Notes: a model not told the origin generated them from the sequence alone. Shown: positions 33,210 through 42,787, counted from the first letter of the stretch. The stretch: DNA of 50,172 nt from Spirochaetia bacterium (GCA_025997795.1 BNVB01000009.1:1-50172); one strand, 5' to 3'. A program made the numbers and translations.

Positions 33210-34384
33210 TTCATAACCTTCACTTGTTCAATAAACCGGTCGATAAGGAATTCCGTATCCCGGGGGCCGGGGCATCCTTCGGGGTGGAACTGCACCGCAG
33301 AGAAGGGTCCGGTTGAACAGCGGATTCCTTCAATGGTGCCGTCGTTGCCGTTGATAAACCAGGGCTCCCAGCCTGAGGGTAAGGTTTCGGCCCGGACGGC
33401 GTAACCGTGGTTCTGGCTGGTAATGTAACAGCGTCCGCCGGATTCTATACAGGGCTGGTTTTGCCCCCGGTGTCCGTAGGGAAGTTTGTAGGTATCCGCC
33501 CCTGCGGCCAGGGCCATAATCTGGTTACCCAGACAAATGCCAAAGACAGGTTTACCCAGGCTAAAGGCCTTGCGGACCATAGCAATGGTTCTGCCGCAGG
33601 CCTTGGGATCCCCCGGTCCGTTGGAAAGAAAAATGCCGTCAAAGGTGATACCCGAAAGATCGTGGTTCCAGGGAAGGCGGAGCACCTTTACCTTCCGGGC
33701 AAGCAGACAGCGGATAATGTTTGCCTTGGCCCCGCAGTCTACCAGGGCAATAGTTGGCAGTACGGCGGCCTCCGCTTCGGTCATTCCCGCCGGGAAAAGG
33801 ACACTTGTTTCTGCGGGGGACACATCCGCCACCGGGTGGGGGACCAGTCCGGAATCCAGGGTTACATCCCGGCTCCCTTCCACGAGGATTTTTCCCATCA
33901 TCACCCCATGTTCCCGAAGCCGTATCGTCAAAGCCCTGGTGTCGATGCCCCAGATACCGGGAACATTGTTCCGTTCAAGCCAGGAAGCAAGCGTAAGACC
34001 CGAGGCAAAGTGGCTCGGTTCTTCGCAGGCTTCGGAAACCACAAAACCGGAAACCTGGATACGGCCGGATTCAAAGTGAACAGGAATTCCCGCTTCGTCA
34101 AAAAACGGTTCCCCGCTTTTGGAAAGGGGTACGCCGTAGTTCCCCACCAGGGGATAGGTAGATACAAGGATCTGCCCCCGGAAACTTGGGTCCGTGAGGG
34201 ACTGGGGGTAACCGGCCATGCCGGTGGTAAAAACCACTTCTCCTGCCTGGGAACGGGCCTTTCCGAAGGACCAGCCGGAATATTCCGAGCCGTCTTCCAG
34301 AACAAGTTTTGCCTGTTTAGCGCTGCGGAGCGGTTTTACTGTTTTGGCGGATACGGCCCGCCGCAGTTTTGTTTGTTGTTCCAT
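33206..34384 (-). CDS. carA: Carbamoyl-phosphate synthase small (glutaminase) subunit
   Basis: 392 residues, the glutamine amidotransferase partner of CarB. The N-terminal CPSase small-chain domain (AKLVLEDGSEYSGWSFG, VFTTGMAGYPQSLTDPSF) is followed by a class I GATase domain with catalytic Cys in VFGICLGNQIMALAAG and the His-Glu pair in AVQFHPEGCPGP. Ammonia is channelled to CarB. The stop overlaps the carB start, so the subunits are translationally coupled. The promoter -10 ends 8 nt before the ATG and there is no Shine-Dalgarno, so the carAB mRNA is probably leaderless and I see no room for a pyrimidine-responsive leader. Confidence 0.97.
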   Translation of the reverse strand: MEQQTKLRRAVSAKTVKPLRSAKQAKLVLEDGSEYSGWSFGKARSQAGEVVFTTGMAGYPQSLTDPSFRGQILVSTYPLVGNYGVPLSKSGEPFFDEAGIPVHFESGRIQVSGFVVSEACEEPSHFASGLTLASWLERNNVPGIWGIDTRALTIRLREHGVMMGKILVEGSRDVTLDSGLVPHPVADVSPAETSVLFPAGMTEAEAAVLPTIALVDCGAKANIIRCLLARKVKVLRLPWNHDLSGITFDGIFLSNGPGDPKACGRTIAMVRKAFSLGKPVFGICLGNQIMALAAGADTYKLPYGHRGQNQPCIESGGRCYITSQNHGYAVRAETLPSGWEPWFINGNDGTIEGIRCSTGPFSAVQFHPEGCPGPRDTEFLIDRFIEQVKVMK

Positions 34385-34392
34385 TGCTGGAA

Positions 34393-34421
34393 AGTGTAGC
34401 GAACCGGCAAAATATGGTCAA
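34393..34421 (-). promoter_or_regulatory. Sigma-70 promoter of carAB, predicted leaderless
   Basis: Minus strand: TTGACC (34421-34416), 17-bp spacer, TACACT (34398-34393), then 8 nt to the ATG at 34384. Confidence 0.65.
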
Positions 34422-34588
34422 GGGCAGAGAAATTAGGAAAGAAAAACGCAAAAATACCGGTTTTTTTGCATTTTGGAAGGCAAAAATGAACGAAAACAGC
34501 TGATTCTGTTCCTTAATTTTTTTGCTTTGTTGTTTATTTGCCTTGGTTTCTGTGTTGTAAATTTTCCGGAAAAATTCAAAAAAACCGC

Positions 34589-34618
34589 TTGACAAAGACA
34601 GCGTATTTGTGTTCTTAT
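34589..34618 (+). promoter_or_regulatory. Promoter of the ECF transporter operon
   Basis: TTGACA (34589-34594) with an 18-bp spacer to TCTTAT (34613-34618). The operator-like palindrome begins 2 nt after this -10, covering the expected transcription start. Confidence 0.55.
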
Positions 34619-34619
34619 G

Positions 34620-34637
34620 TATAGTAACGTTACTATA
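34620..34637. promoter_or_regulatory. Perfect 18-bp palindrome, candidate repressor operator
   Basis: TATAGTAACGTTACTATA reads the same on both strands. Its position over the predicted transcription start fits a repressor site. The AACGTT centre is compatible with LacI- or TetR-type dimers, but no regulator gene is adjacent. Confidence 0.65.
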
Positions 34638-34659
34638 TAGAGAAACAAAGGAGTGTATT

Positions 34660-35241
34660 ATGGAATCGGAAAACAGTGTTCAGGCGGCCCAAAACGGGGA
34701 AAAGCGTGAAGTTACGGCCAGGACGAAAAAAGGTCTTGGCATAGGTGATGTGCTGCTTATAGGCATATTGCTTGCCGCAGGGGCGGTGCTCAAATTCTTT
34801 GTCGGCTCGGTTATCAACTTTGGCATGAAGCCCAACTTTATCATAGCGATGTACTGCCTCATCATCCTGCTTATAAAGCCCCGTTTCTTTGAAGCGGTGA
34901 TTATAGGCCTCCTGGCCGGAGCTATTTGCCAGTTCTTTCCCGGCCAGCCGTATATCAACTTTGTAAGCGAGCTTGCAGGCGCCATCGCCATGTGCCTTCT
35001 TATCAAGTTACCGCTTGAGAAAATAAAGCTGCCCGTTAAAACGCTGGTCTGTACTTTTTTAAGTACCCTGGTAAGCGGCTTTACCTTCATCGGTGTCATG
35101 TACCTGATGTATTACACCGGAGCAAATATCAAGCCGACACCGCTTGCAATCTTTATGGCTATCATCTTTGGTACGGCGCTTATCAATGCAGTTATCGTAC
35201 AGATCCTGTACATACCGCTAAAACTTGCCTTGAAGAAATAA
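34660..35241 (+). CDS. ECF transporter substrate-binding (S) component, TrpP-like
   Basis: 193 residues with about five or six hydrophobic segments after a hydrophilic 30-residue head. It resembles the Bacillus TrpP family: FGMKPNFIIAMY aligns with the GMKPD segment, and FEAVIIGLLAGAICQFFPGQPYINFVSELAGA with the following loop and helix. The C-terminal FGTALINAVIVQILYIPL also matches. TrpP proteins are linked to tryptophan uptake, so an aromatic amino acid or related compound is the likely substrate (inference). ATG at 34660 follows AAAGGAG; an in-frame start at 34609 would begin upstream of the promoter -10. First gene of a complete ECF module. Confidence 0.82.
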   Translation: MESENSVQAAQNGEKREVTARTKKGLGIGDVLLIGILLAAGAVLKFFVGSVINFGMKPNFIIAMYCLIILLIKPRFFEAVIIGLLAGAICQFFPGQPYINFVSELAGAIAMCLLIKLPLEKIKLPVKTLVCTFLSTLVSGFTFIGVMYLMYYTGANIKPTPLAIFMAIIFGTALINAVIVQILYIPLKLALKK

Positions 35242-35242
35242 G

Positions 35243-36133
35243 ATGATCTTGATTAGGAACCTGAGTTTTCGTTATGAGGGCGCTTCCCGTTATGCCCTTT
35301 CGGGGATCAACTTCGATATCCCCGACGGGGATTTTGTCGGCATTATCGGTTCGTCCGGTGCAGGGAAATCGACGCTGAGTTATGCCCTTAATGGCGTGGT
35401 TCCCCATCATTTTCCCGGCGATTATTACGGCGAGGTTATTGTGAACGGCCTTGATACACTTGCCGTACAGCCTGATATGATAAGCAGGCAGCTCGGTTCG
35501 GTGTTTCAGGATATAGACGCCCAGATGACTGCCGCTGTTGTTGAGGACGAATTACTCTTTGGTCTTGAAAACTTTGCTGTTCCGCATAACGAGATAGAGG
35601 GCCGTATTACAAGCGCCCTTGATGCCGCAGGGATAGGAAACCTGCGGCAGCGGGTAATATCTTCGCTTTCGGGCGGGCAAAAACAGAAGGTAGCCATTGC
35701 GGCAATCACCGCCCTGCGGCCCAGGGTGATCGTACTTGATGAGCCGACCGGCGAGCTTGACCCCCAGTCGAGCAGAAAGATCTTTGAATATCTGCGTGAG
35801 TTGAACGAACAGTACGGTATAACGATTATCATCGTGGAACAAAAAATCATGCTGCTCTGTGAATTCTGCAAGCGTCTTGCCGTTATGGACAAGGGGACCC
35901 TGTCTCTTGAGGGCAGTGTCGCGGAAGTGCTGCAGCACGGCGAAAGTCTTGAACAGGCGGGTGTCAATATACCCCGTGTTACCACGCTGGGGCGGCGGCT
36001 TAAAGAGAAAAATTTGTATAAGGGCGCCTTACCCTGCAATCTTGAACAGGCAGTAACGATGATGCGCTCGCTGTCATACAGCGCGGAACCTACTGCAGGA
36101 ATGGACCATAGCGCCGGAGCCGTGCCATGCTGA
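35243..36133 (+). CDS. ECF transporter ATP-binding protein (EcfA1-like)
   Basis: 296 residues. One of two ATPases of the energy-coupling module that drives the S component. Walker A is GSSGAGKSTLSYAL (about residues 37-50), the Q-loop is in LGSVFQDIDAQM, the signature is LSGGQKQKVAIAAI (about 146) and Walker B is VIVLDEPTGELDPQSS. The H-loop position reads IIIVEQKI, with Gln in place of the usual His, whereas the second ATPase keeps MITHDME; ECF ATPase pairs are commonly asymmetric. It starts one base after the S-component stop and its end overlaps the next gene by 7 bp. Confidence 0.93.
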   Translation: MILIRNLSFRYEGASRYALSGINFDIPDGDFVGIIGSSGAGKSTLSYALNGVVPHHFPGDYYGEVIVNGLDTLAVQPDMISRQLGSVFQDIDAQMTAAVVEDELLFGLENFAVPHNEIEGRITSALDAAGIGNLRQRVISSLSGGQKQKVAIAAITALRPRVIVLDEPTGELDPQSSRKIFEYLRELNEQYGITIIIVEQKIMLLCEFCKRLAVMDKGTLSLEGSVAEVLQHGESLEQAGVNIPRVTTLGRRLKEKNLYKGALPCNLEQAVTMMRSLSYSAEPTAGMDHSAGAVPC

Positions 36134-36969
36134 AATTTGATACTGTAAGTTTTGCTTACGGCGGTGAAACAATACTCCGCGATCTTTCCTTTGAAATAAA
36201 GCAGGGTGAATTTGTCGCCCTGCTTGGAGAAAATGGCGCCGGAAAATCAACGCTCTGCAAACTTTGCAACGGCCTTCTTAAACCGGCTTCGGGAACAGTG
36301 ACCATAGACGGCAAGGATACCCGCAAAGTCAAGACAAGCATACTTGCCCGCAGTGTCGGGTATCTTTTTCAAAACCCCGACAGGCAGCTCTGTCAGAATA
36401 CCGTGCGGGAGGAAATCAGTTTTGGCCTGGACTATGCCCTTGCAGATAAAGGGCTCGATAAACAGGAACTGGAAGAAGAAAAAAAGCGCCGGTGCGAAGA
36501 AATGCTTGACCTCTTTAACCTGGAAGCGGAACGCGCCCCATTTGGTCTTTCCCGCGGCGAAAGACAGCAGACTGCTCTGGCATCGGTGCTTGCCCGCAAA
36601 GCGCCTGTTCTGATTCTTGATGAACCTACTACAGGACTCGATTACCATGAATGTATGACCATCATGGGGATTATCAAACAGTACCATGAAGAAGGAACCA
36701 CGGTACTGATGATTACCCACGATATGGAAGTGGCGGCGGATTTTGCCGAGAGGGCGCTTTTAGTAAATAATGGCGGACTTGCCGGCAGCGGAACGGTGCG
36801 GGAAGTGATGAAAAACAAAGCTTTGCTGGATGCCAATTCGCTGCTCCCTGCACAGATACCTGCCCTTGCAATGCAGCTTGGTCCTGGGTATGAAAAAGTC
36901 TTTACTATCAATGAGATGCTCGCTGCCGTTACTGCCGCATCAGCGGGCCATAAAGGAGCTCTTCAATGA
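36127..36969 (+). CDS. ECF transporter ATP-binding protein (EcfA2-like)
   Basis: 280 residues, the second ATPase. Walker A is GENGAGKSTLCKLCNG, the Q-loop is in VGYLFQNPDRQLCQNTV, Walker B is VLILDEPTTGLDYHE and the switch His is in MITHDMEVAADFAE. The signature is LSRGERQQTALAS rather than LSGGE; the second residue change to Arg is notable because it lies at the ATP-sandwich interface, though Ser-Arg-Gly variants are seen in some ECF ATPases. It overlaps EcfA1 upstream and the EcfT gene downstream (ATGA), so all are co-translated. Confidence 0.93.
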   Translation: MLKFDTVSFAYGGETILRDLSFEIKQGEFVALLGENGAGKSTLCKLCNGLLKPASGTVTIDGKDTRKVKTSILARSVGYLFQNPDRQLCQNTVREEISFGLDYALADKGLDKQELEEEKKRRCEEMLDLFNLEAERAPFGLSRGERQQTALASVLARKAPVLILDEPTTGLDYHECMTIMGIIKQYHEEGTTVLMITHDMEVAADFAERALLVNNGGLAGSGTVREVMKNKALLDANSLLPAQIPALAMQLGPGYEKVFTINEMLAAVTAASAGHKGALQ

Positions 36970-37730
36970 CCGGTCTGATTGATTATGTAAACGGATCATC
37001 ACCGCTCCATAAGCTTAATCCGCTTACCAAACTGCTGCTTGCCTTTCTGCTCTGTGCCTTCTGTTTTGTCACAGAAAGGATATCCTTTGTACTTGGGATT
37101 ATCGTCTTAAACCTATGTATAGCCTTGCTTGCCGGAATTATTGGACGCTCACTGCGCATACTGCTCTCCCTTATGAAGCTTTCCATAGTCCTCTTTGTTG
37201 TTCAAATATTTTTTGTCCGCGAAGGTACAATACTGGTAAGGTTTCCCCTTAATATCTATCTTACCGACACGGGGCTGCTTTTTTCGCTGCTCTTTGTACT
37301 CAGGCTTATCGCGGCGACCATGCCCCTGACAATCATGCTTTCCGTTACCCGCATGAGCGACATTTCCAATGTTCTTAACCGCTATTTACGCATACCCTAC
37401 AAATATACCTTTGCCCTTACCACAGCAATACGGTTTATTCCGCTTTTTTCGCAGGAAATGAGCGATATCATGGAAGCGCAAACAGCCCGGGGGGTGGATT
37501 TTGACACAAAGAATTTCTTTAAAAAGGTACGGCTCTTGCTGCCGCTCTGTGTACCGCTCCTTGTTTCTTCGGTTCGGAAGATAGAAGGCGGGGCAATCTC
37601 TGCGGAGCTGCGGGGTTTTAACCTGCGTAACCGGAAAAGCGGATACAAACATTATAGTTTTAGCTTTATAGATTTTATGTTTCTTTTCTTTTCCATAGGG
37701 CTCATTATAGTTGAAGTACTCTTGCGGTAA
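36966..37730 (+). CDS. ECF transporter transmembrane (T) component
   Basis: 254 residues with about five or six membrane segments. It matches EcfT (CbiQ-like): LHKLNPLTKLLLAFLLCAFCF near the start, the segment YTFALTTAIRFIPLFSQEMSDIMEAQTARGV, and LLPLCVPLLVSSVRKIEGGAISAELRGF. The two Ala-Arg-Gly-type motifs (QTARGVD and AELRGF) sit where EcfT couples to the ATPases. The start overlaps the EcfA2 stop. The gene ends 9 bp before the convergent pyrH. With the S component the module looks complete and dedicated, not shared. Confidence 0.92.
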   Translation: MTGLIDYVNGSSPLHKLNPLTKLLLAFLLCAFCFVTERISFVLGIIVLNLCIALLAGIIGRSLRILLSLMKLSIVLFVVQIFFVREGTILVRFPLNIYLTDTGLLFSLLFVLRLIAATMPLTIMLSVTRMSDISNVLNRYLRIPYKYTFALTTAIRFIPLFSQEMSDIMEAQTARGVDFDTKNFFKKVRLLLPLCVPLLVSSVRKIEGGAISAELRGFNLRNRKSGYKHYSFSFIDFMFLFFSIGLIIVEVLLR

Positions 37731-37739
37731 AAAACTGGT

Positions 37740-38474
37740 TTATCCAATCACCGTACCCAGGAAAGGTTTGCCGTCCAAAATAAGGCGCAGATTGGGGAGG
37801 TCCCGGCCTGCGGCGCAGATCACCTTAAGGCCCAGTTTGGCGGCATGGCGGCTTGCAATGGGGTCAAAGGGAACATTTTTGCCCGGTGTCCATTCTTCGC
37901 CTACCATGGCCCTAAAATCCGTCCAGGATATGGTTCCAATAGGTTTGGCATTGGGATTTTTCCGGGGATCATCGGTATAGACCTGCTCAATATTTGAAAG
38001 GTTAATGACCATGTCTGCCTGGAAACGTTCCGCCAGCAGTACTGCGTCGTAGTCGGAAGAAAAACCCGGTTTCCAGCCTGCCGCCACCAGTACCCGGCCC
38101 ACAAAGGGATCTACCCTGGATGGATCGGTAATTACCGGCTGGGTACACCAATCCCCCATAATAGCTTTGATAAGCTGGGCGTTAAGGCGGGTGGCCATAA
38201 CCCCTATCCAGTCCGCTTCTTCGTCCTTAAAAGCAACGGCACTGGTGCCGCCGGCACTTTGACCGCCGGCACTTTGACCGCCGGAAGCCGCAATTTCCCG
38301 GTAGGCATTTTGCCAGGCCCGGGCGGGTCCGCCGCCGCCTACCACCAGAATAAAGCGCCGCTTTTCATCTGCTTCTAAACATTCTTTGGTAAGGGAATAA
38401 AAGTTTTTAAGGAACGGAACATCTACTCCGTCGGGAGCAACGATGGATCCCCCCAGGGAAATGACGGTAACCAT
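37740..38474 (-). CDS. pyrH: Uridylate kinase
   Basis: 244 residues, amino acid kinase fold. It phosphorylates UMP to UDP. Recognised by VTVISLGGSIVAPDGVD, FILVVGGGGPARAWQNAYRE, the segment WKPGFSSDYDAVLLAERF, VINLSNIEQVYTDDPRKNPNAKPI and the C-terminal FDPIASRHAAKLGLKVICAAGRDL. The sequence is closer to the archaeal/spirochaetal subtype than to E. coli PyrH, judging from the start and GVMATRLNAQL. A 15-bp tandem repeat (38248-38284) adds GGQSA pentapeptides after about residue 63. It is the last gene of the cysS/sigma operon; its ATG overlaps the upstream TAA (TAATG). Confidence 0.92.
   Translation of the reverse strand: MVTVISLGGSIVAPDGVDVPFLKNFYSLTKECLEADEKRRFILVVGGGGPARAWQNAYREIAASGGQSAGGQSAGGTSAVAFKDEEADWIGVMATRLNAQLIKAIMGDWCTQPVITDPSRVDPFVGRVLVAAGWKPGFSSDYDAVLLAERFQADMVINLSNIEQVYTDDPRKNPNAKPIGTISWTDFRAMVGEEWTPGKNVPFDPIASRHAAKLGLKVICAAGRDLPNLRLILDGKPFLGTVIG
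38248..38284. repeat. 15-bp tandem repeat (2.5 copies) in pyrH
   Basis: Units ccgccggcactttga at 38248-38262 and 38263-38277 are identical, with a 7-bp partial third. They encode GGQSA repeats. Confidence 0.92.
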
Positions 38475-39100
38475 TAGTGCGGGGCCGCCGGGCCTGGGTT
38501 TTTGGGAGCCGCCGCTGCACCTGCGCCGCCTCCACCGGTACTGCCAGTACCGCCGGTACCAGTACCGGTGGATGCTTCCGCGGCGCTTTCACCAGGTTTT
38601 GTTTCTTTGGTACTTTCTCCCGCCGGGGGTTCTTCACCATAGCGGTACATGGTCAGGAGCAGTTCTATATGGGGGTTACCCAGCGCCGCCGCTGAATTTG
38701 AACCCAGGGGGAAAAACAAAATGGGCTCGCCAAAGTCCATGGGCAGCGAATGGGTAGATGTTTTATAACTCATGCCTTTTTCGGGAATATTGATCCATAT
38801 CTGGCTCTGGGCTACCAGGGCGTACTTACCGTCCCGGATATAGGGGGTAAACTGAATCGCTACAATAAGGTTTTCCCCCACCAGTTTAATGCTTACCGGT
38901 CTGCCGGGGATGGTTACCTTGGAATTGTAGGCATTCCACACTTCCTGACTGTTTTCCGCTATTTTGGTGGTAATCTGTAACACCATGGCCTTGTCCCGCA
39001 GGGCGGGAAGTTCGTCCAAAAGCGGCTCCTGCGCTCCCAGAACCCCCAGGGCGGTGCGGAAGATCAACAGGGCCGTAAGGGCCGGAAAGGAGGCTCTCAT
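38474..39100 (-). CDS. Secreted hypothetical protein with Gly/Thr/Ala-rich tail
   Basis: 208 residues. A signal peptide (hydrophobic segment about 5-21, likely cleavage after GVLGA) precedes a domain of about 130 residues that I do not recognise (KAMVLQITTKIAENSQEVWNAYNSKVTIPGRPVSIKLVGENLIVAIQFTPYI is split by several beta-like segments). The C-terminal 45 residues are low complexity (Thr-Gly-Ser-Ala, ending GPAAPH), encoded by GC-rich imperfect repeats near 38520-38580. It lies between the anti-sigma gene (4-bp overlap) and pyrH (1-bp overlap). It may be a periplasmic partner of the sigma/anti-sigma pair, an inference from position only. Confidence 0.7.
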   Translation of the reverse strand: MRASFPALTALLIFRTALGVLGAQEPLLDELPALRDKAMVLQITTKIAENSQEVWNAYNSKVTIPGRPVSIKLVGENLIVAIQFTPYIRDGKYALVAQSQIWINIPEKGMSYKTSTHSLPMDFGEPILFFPLGSNSAAALGNPHIELLLTMYRYGEEPPAGESTKETKPGESAAEASTGTGTGGTGSTGGGGAGAAAAPKNPGPAAPH

Positions 39101-39651
39101 CTGGAAGTTCCACTCCTTGAATAATCCGCAGCCCGGAGCATTTGAGGTTCTCCGGCATTTTTAAAGGTAGTGTCGGGGAGGCGGATAATCACCATATCCG
39201 GCGAATTTTCGCTCCCCAGGTACTGGAAGAGGTTCGCCATGTCCGATACGGGGATCATATCCTGTACTTCAAGCCCCGCCAGTTGGGGATCCGTTGTTTT
39301 TACCGGCCGGAGGGTAATTAAGGCCGCCAGTGCCAGCGCCATGATAATTCCTGCGGCCGCCGCGGCGGGCAGGGGAATGGTGACGGACCTGATCCAAAAC
39401 CGTGCCGCCCACCGGGGTTTTTCTGCGGCAAAGGAGGTCTTTTCCCAAACCCGGTTCATGGAATCTTCCATTTTTCCCAGGTCCGGGGAAACGGCAAAAA
39501 GGCGCTGCCGGGTTAAGCGGTAGCTTTCCAGGTGTTTCCGGCAGGATGGACAGGCCTCCAGGTGTTTCTCACACTTTTCTTTCCAGGGAGAATCCAATTC
39601 CCCGTCGAAATAAACCGAAAGAATTTGACTATCGGGACACATATTAACCAT
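39097..39651 (-). CDS. Zinc-finger anti-sigma factor, membrane-bound
   Basis: 184 residues. The N-terminus has the zf-HC2/ZAS signature HLEACPSC (His-x3-Cys-x2-Cys, about residues 30-37) within a helical domain (ILSVYFDGELDSPWKEKCEKHL). One membrane segment follows at about 92-113 (PLPAAAAAGIIMALALAALITL), then a periplasmic tail of about 70 residues. This is the layout of anti-sigma factors that hold an ECF sigma at the membrane until a periplasmic signal releases it. The gene overlaps the sigma gene by 8 bp and the next gene by 4 bp, as expected for stoichiometric synthesis. Confidence 0.88.
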   Translation of the reverse strand: MVNMCPDSQILSVYFDGELDSPWKEKCEKHLEACPSCRKHLESYRLTRQRLFAVSPDLGKMEDSMNRVWEKTSFAAEKPRWAARFWIRSVTIPLPAAAAAGIIMALALAALITLRPVKTTDPQLAGLEVQDMIPVSDMANLFQYLGSENSPDMVIIRLPDTTFKNAGEPQMLRAADYSRSGTSR

Positions 39652-40204
39652 CCTTAGCTGTACCGCCGGGAAGTTCCATCCCGGCTTGCGCCAACAGGGT
39701 AGAAAGCCGCTCTCTTGCCCTGAATACCCGTACTTTGACGTTTCCTTCGCTAATGCCCAGGACCCGTCCGATTTCCTTGTAGTTCAACTCGCCGTATTCC
39801 TTTAATACTAATACAATGCGAAGCTTTTCAGGAAGCTTGGAAAGGGCAGCGCTTACTTCCTGCCTGGTTTCTTTTTCCAGCAATTCCTGTTCGCCGTCTT
39901 CGTTTTTCCGCCAGTCTTCCCGAAACGCCCGCTGGTAGGCCCGGCGCTCCCGTTCCTTCCGCTTGGCATAGTTCAGGGCGGCGTTTTTTACCACCCGGAT
40001 AAGCCAATACTTGGCTTCATCGGGGTTGGGAAAGATCATTCCCTTTTCGTGGTAGCGGAAAAACGCCTCCTGGCACAGATCCTCCGCCGCCTCCCCGCTG
40101 CTGGTAATACGGATTGCTACCCGGAACAGAATGGGGAAAACCGATGTATATAAACGGCGGAACCGCTCTTCGGCGGATCCACCCGTCCTTGCTTCTGAAA
40201 ACAA
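39644..40204 (-). CDS. ECF-type sigma-70 family sigma factor
   Basis: 186 residues. Region 2 is seen in FRRLYTSVFPILFRVAIRITSSGEAAEDLCQEAFFRYHEK and the following WLIRVVKNAALNYAKR; region 4 is LSKLPEKLRIVLVLKEYGELNYKEIGRVLGISEGNVKVRVFRARERL, an HTH that reads the -35. No region 1 or 3. The start is TTG (40204) after AAGGAAG. The gene starts 16 bp after the cysS stop and is followed by its overlapping anti-sigma gene. From memory, T. pallidum has the same order next to cysS. No obvious auto-regulated ECF promoter was seen before it, so it is probably co-transcribed with cysS. Confidence 0.9.
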   Translation of the reverse strand: MFSEARTGGSAEERFRRLYTSVFPILFRVAIRITSSGEAAEDLCQEAFFRYHEKGMIFPNPDEAKYWLIRVVKNAALNYAKRKERERRAYQRAFREDWRKNEDGEQELLEKETRQEVSAALSKLPEKLRIVLVLKEYGELNYKEIGRVLGISEGNVKVRVFRARERLSTLLAQAGMELPGGTAKDG

Positions 40205-40220
40205 ACTACTTCCTTAAATG

Positions 40221-41717
<1,497 letters not shown>

Positions 41718-41719
41718 GG

Positions 41720-41744
41720 TATAGTTATCCTGTGTATAGGATAA
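41720..41744. promoter_or_regulatory. Divergent cysS/murB start region with -10 box and inverted repeat
   Basis: TATAGT (41720-41725) ends 6 nt before the murB GTG (41732), predicting a leaderless mRNA. TTATCCT (41725-41731) and AGGATAA (41738-41744) form a 7-bp inverted repeat with a 6-nt centre, overlapping the murB start and lying just before cysS. It could be an operator or an mRNA hairpin. Confidence 0.45.
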
Positions 41745-42688
41745 GGGATTTTTGGGAAAACATCAATTACACCCCAAACCAGGGCGGTTTTTCAGGAATC
41801 TTTCGCTTTGACGAACCCATGGCGGCGCACACCACCTTTAAAGTGGGGGGGCCGGCGGATCTGTGGGTAAAACCCTCGCTGGAAGACTGGCAAAACGGCG
41901 CCGCCGGCATTTTGCTGGAAGCAGCCCATAGGGAACGTATCCCCGTATTTGTATTGGGCGGCGGGGCAAACCTTGTAGTTTCCGACCAGGGTATCCGGGG
42001 TATTGTGCTGGATATGTCGGGTAATTCCGGTTTGGCCCATACCTCGAAGGGCAGTCAGACACTCACCTTTAGGGCGGGAAGCTCCGTGGATGAGGCCGTG
42101 GACGAAGCGGCCCGCCGGGACCTGGGGGGCCTGGAATTTCTGGCAGGTATGCCCGGTTCTATCGGGGGGGCTCTCTGGATGAATGCCCGGTGTTATGATC
42201 GGGAAATGGCCGATGTGGTAAGCCAGGTGGAACTTCTTGGCGCAGAGGGTAAACTAATCTCCCTGGCGCCAAAAAAAGAAGAATTCAGCTATAAAAAAAG
42301 TCCCTTCCAAACCCGGGACGATCTTATCCTGAACGTTTCCTTTGCCCTGGATAAAAAAGACTCCTTGCTTATACAAAAAAAAATGACAGAGCACCGGAAC
42401 GACCGGGAAGCCAAGGGACACTATCGTTTTCCCAGCGCAGGATCGGCCTTCAAAAATAACCGGGCCTTTGGCAAACCCACGGGAAAGATCATCGACGAGC
42501 TGGGCCTTAAAGGATTTGCCCTGGGAGACGCCCAGGTGGCCCCCTGGCACGGGAATATCATCATTAACCGGGGTAAGGCCAGGGCGGCGGATATCCGGGC
42601 CCTCGTAACGGAACTGCAGGACCGGGCAAAAGCGGCCCTGGGCATAGACCTGGAGCCGGAAATTCTTTTTACCGGAGACTGGCCTTAG
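41732..42688 (+). CDS. murB: UDP-N-acetylenolpyruvoylglucosamine reductase
   Basis: 318 residues. MurB reduces UDP-GlcNAc-enolpyruvate to UDP-MurNAc with FAD and NADPH in peptidoglycan synthesis. FAD-binding segments: HTTFKVGGPADLWVKP, VFVLGGGANLVVSDQGIRGIVLDM and LEFLAGMPGSIGGALWMNARCYD. The C-terminal substrate domain has HYRFPSAGSAFKNN, with the Ser expected to protonate the intermediate, then KIIDELGLKGFALGDAQVAPWHGNIIINRG. The segment AYGxE of type I enzymes is reduced (MNARCYDREMADVV), which suggests a type II-like MurB. The only in-frame start before the domain is GTG at 41732; there is no Shine-Dalgarno. Confidence 0.95.
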   Translation: MYRIRDFWENINYTPNQGGFSGIFRFDEPMAAHTTFKVGGPADLWVKPSLEDWQNGAAGILLEAAHRERIPVFVLGGGANLVVSDQGIRGIVLDMSGNSGLAHTSKGSQTLTFRAGSSVDEAVDEAARRDLGGLEFLAGMPGSIGGALWMNARCYDREMADVVSQVELLGAEGKLISLAPKKEEFSYKKSPFQTRDDLILNVSFALDKKDSLLIQKKMTEHRNDREAKGHYRFPSAGSAFKNNRAFGKPTGKIIDELGLKGFALGDAQVAPWHGNIIINRGKARAADIRALVTELQDRAKAALGIDLEPEILFTGDWP

Positions 42689-42690
42689 TC

Positions 42691-42728
42691 TTGACGTGCT
42701 GCGCCGCCGCGTGCTGCGCCGCGTTGAC
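42691..42728. repeat. 15-bp period GC repeat after murB, flanked by TTGAC
   Basis: CGTGCTGCGCCGC occurs at 42695-42707 and 42710-42722 (15-bp period), with TTGAC on each side (42691-42695, 42724-42728). The right-hand TTGAC is part of the next gene's -35. It is the only non-coding member of the 15-bp repeats seen here. Confidence 0.8.
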
Positions 42729-42753
42729 ACTTATTCATGGTATGCCGTATACT
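42724..42753 (+). promoter_or_regulatory. Sigma-70 promoter of the HATPase gene
   Basis: Consensus TTGACA (42724-42729), 18-bp spacer, TATACT (42748-42753). Start of transcription near 42760, giving a leader of about 28 nt with AGGTG before the ATG. Confidence 0.75.
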
Positions 42754-42787
42754 ATTTCAACAATACTTTTTTTCAGGCAGGTGAATA

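Noticed and set aside
33407..34399. 330-aa plus-strand frame opposite carA
   Set aside because: carA on the minus strand has all catalytic motifs; this frame has none.
34448..34469. Short A/T-rich inverted repeat GCAAAAA...TTTTTTTGC between carA and the ECF operon
   Set aside because: It resembles a terminator, but both flanking genes are transcribed away from it; probably chance in an AT-rich gap.
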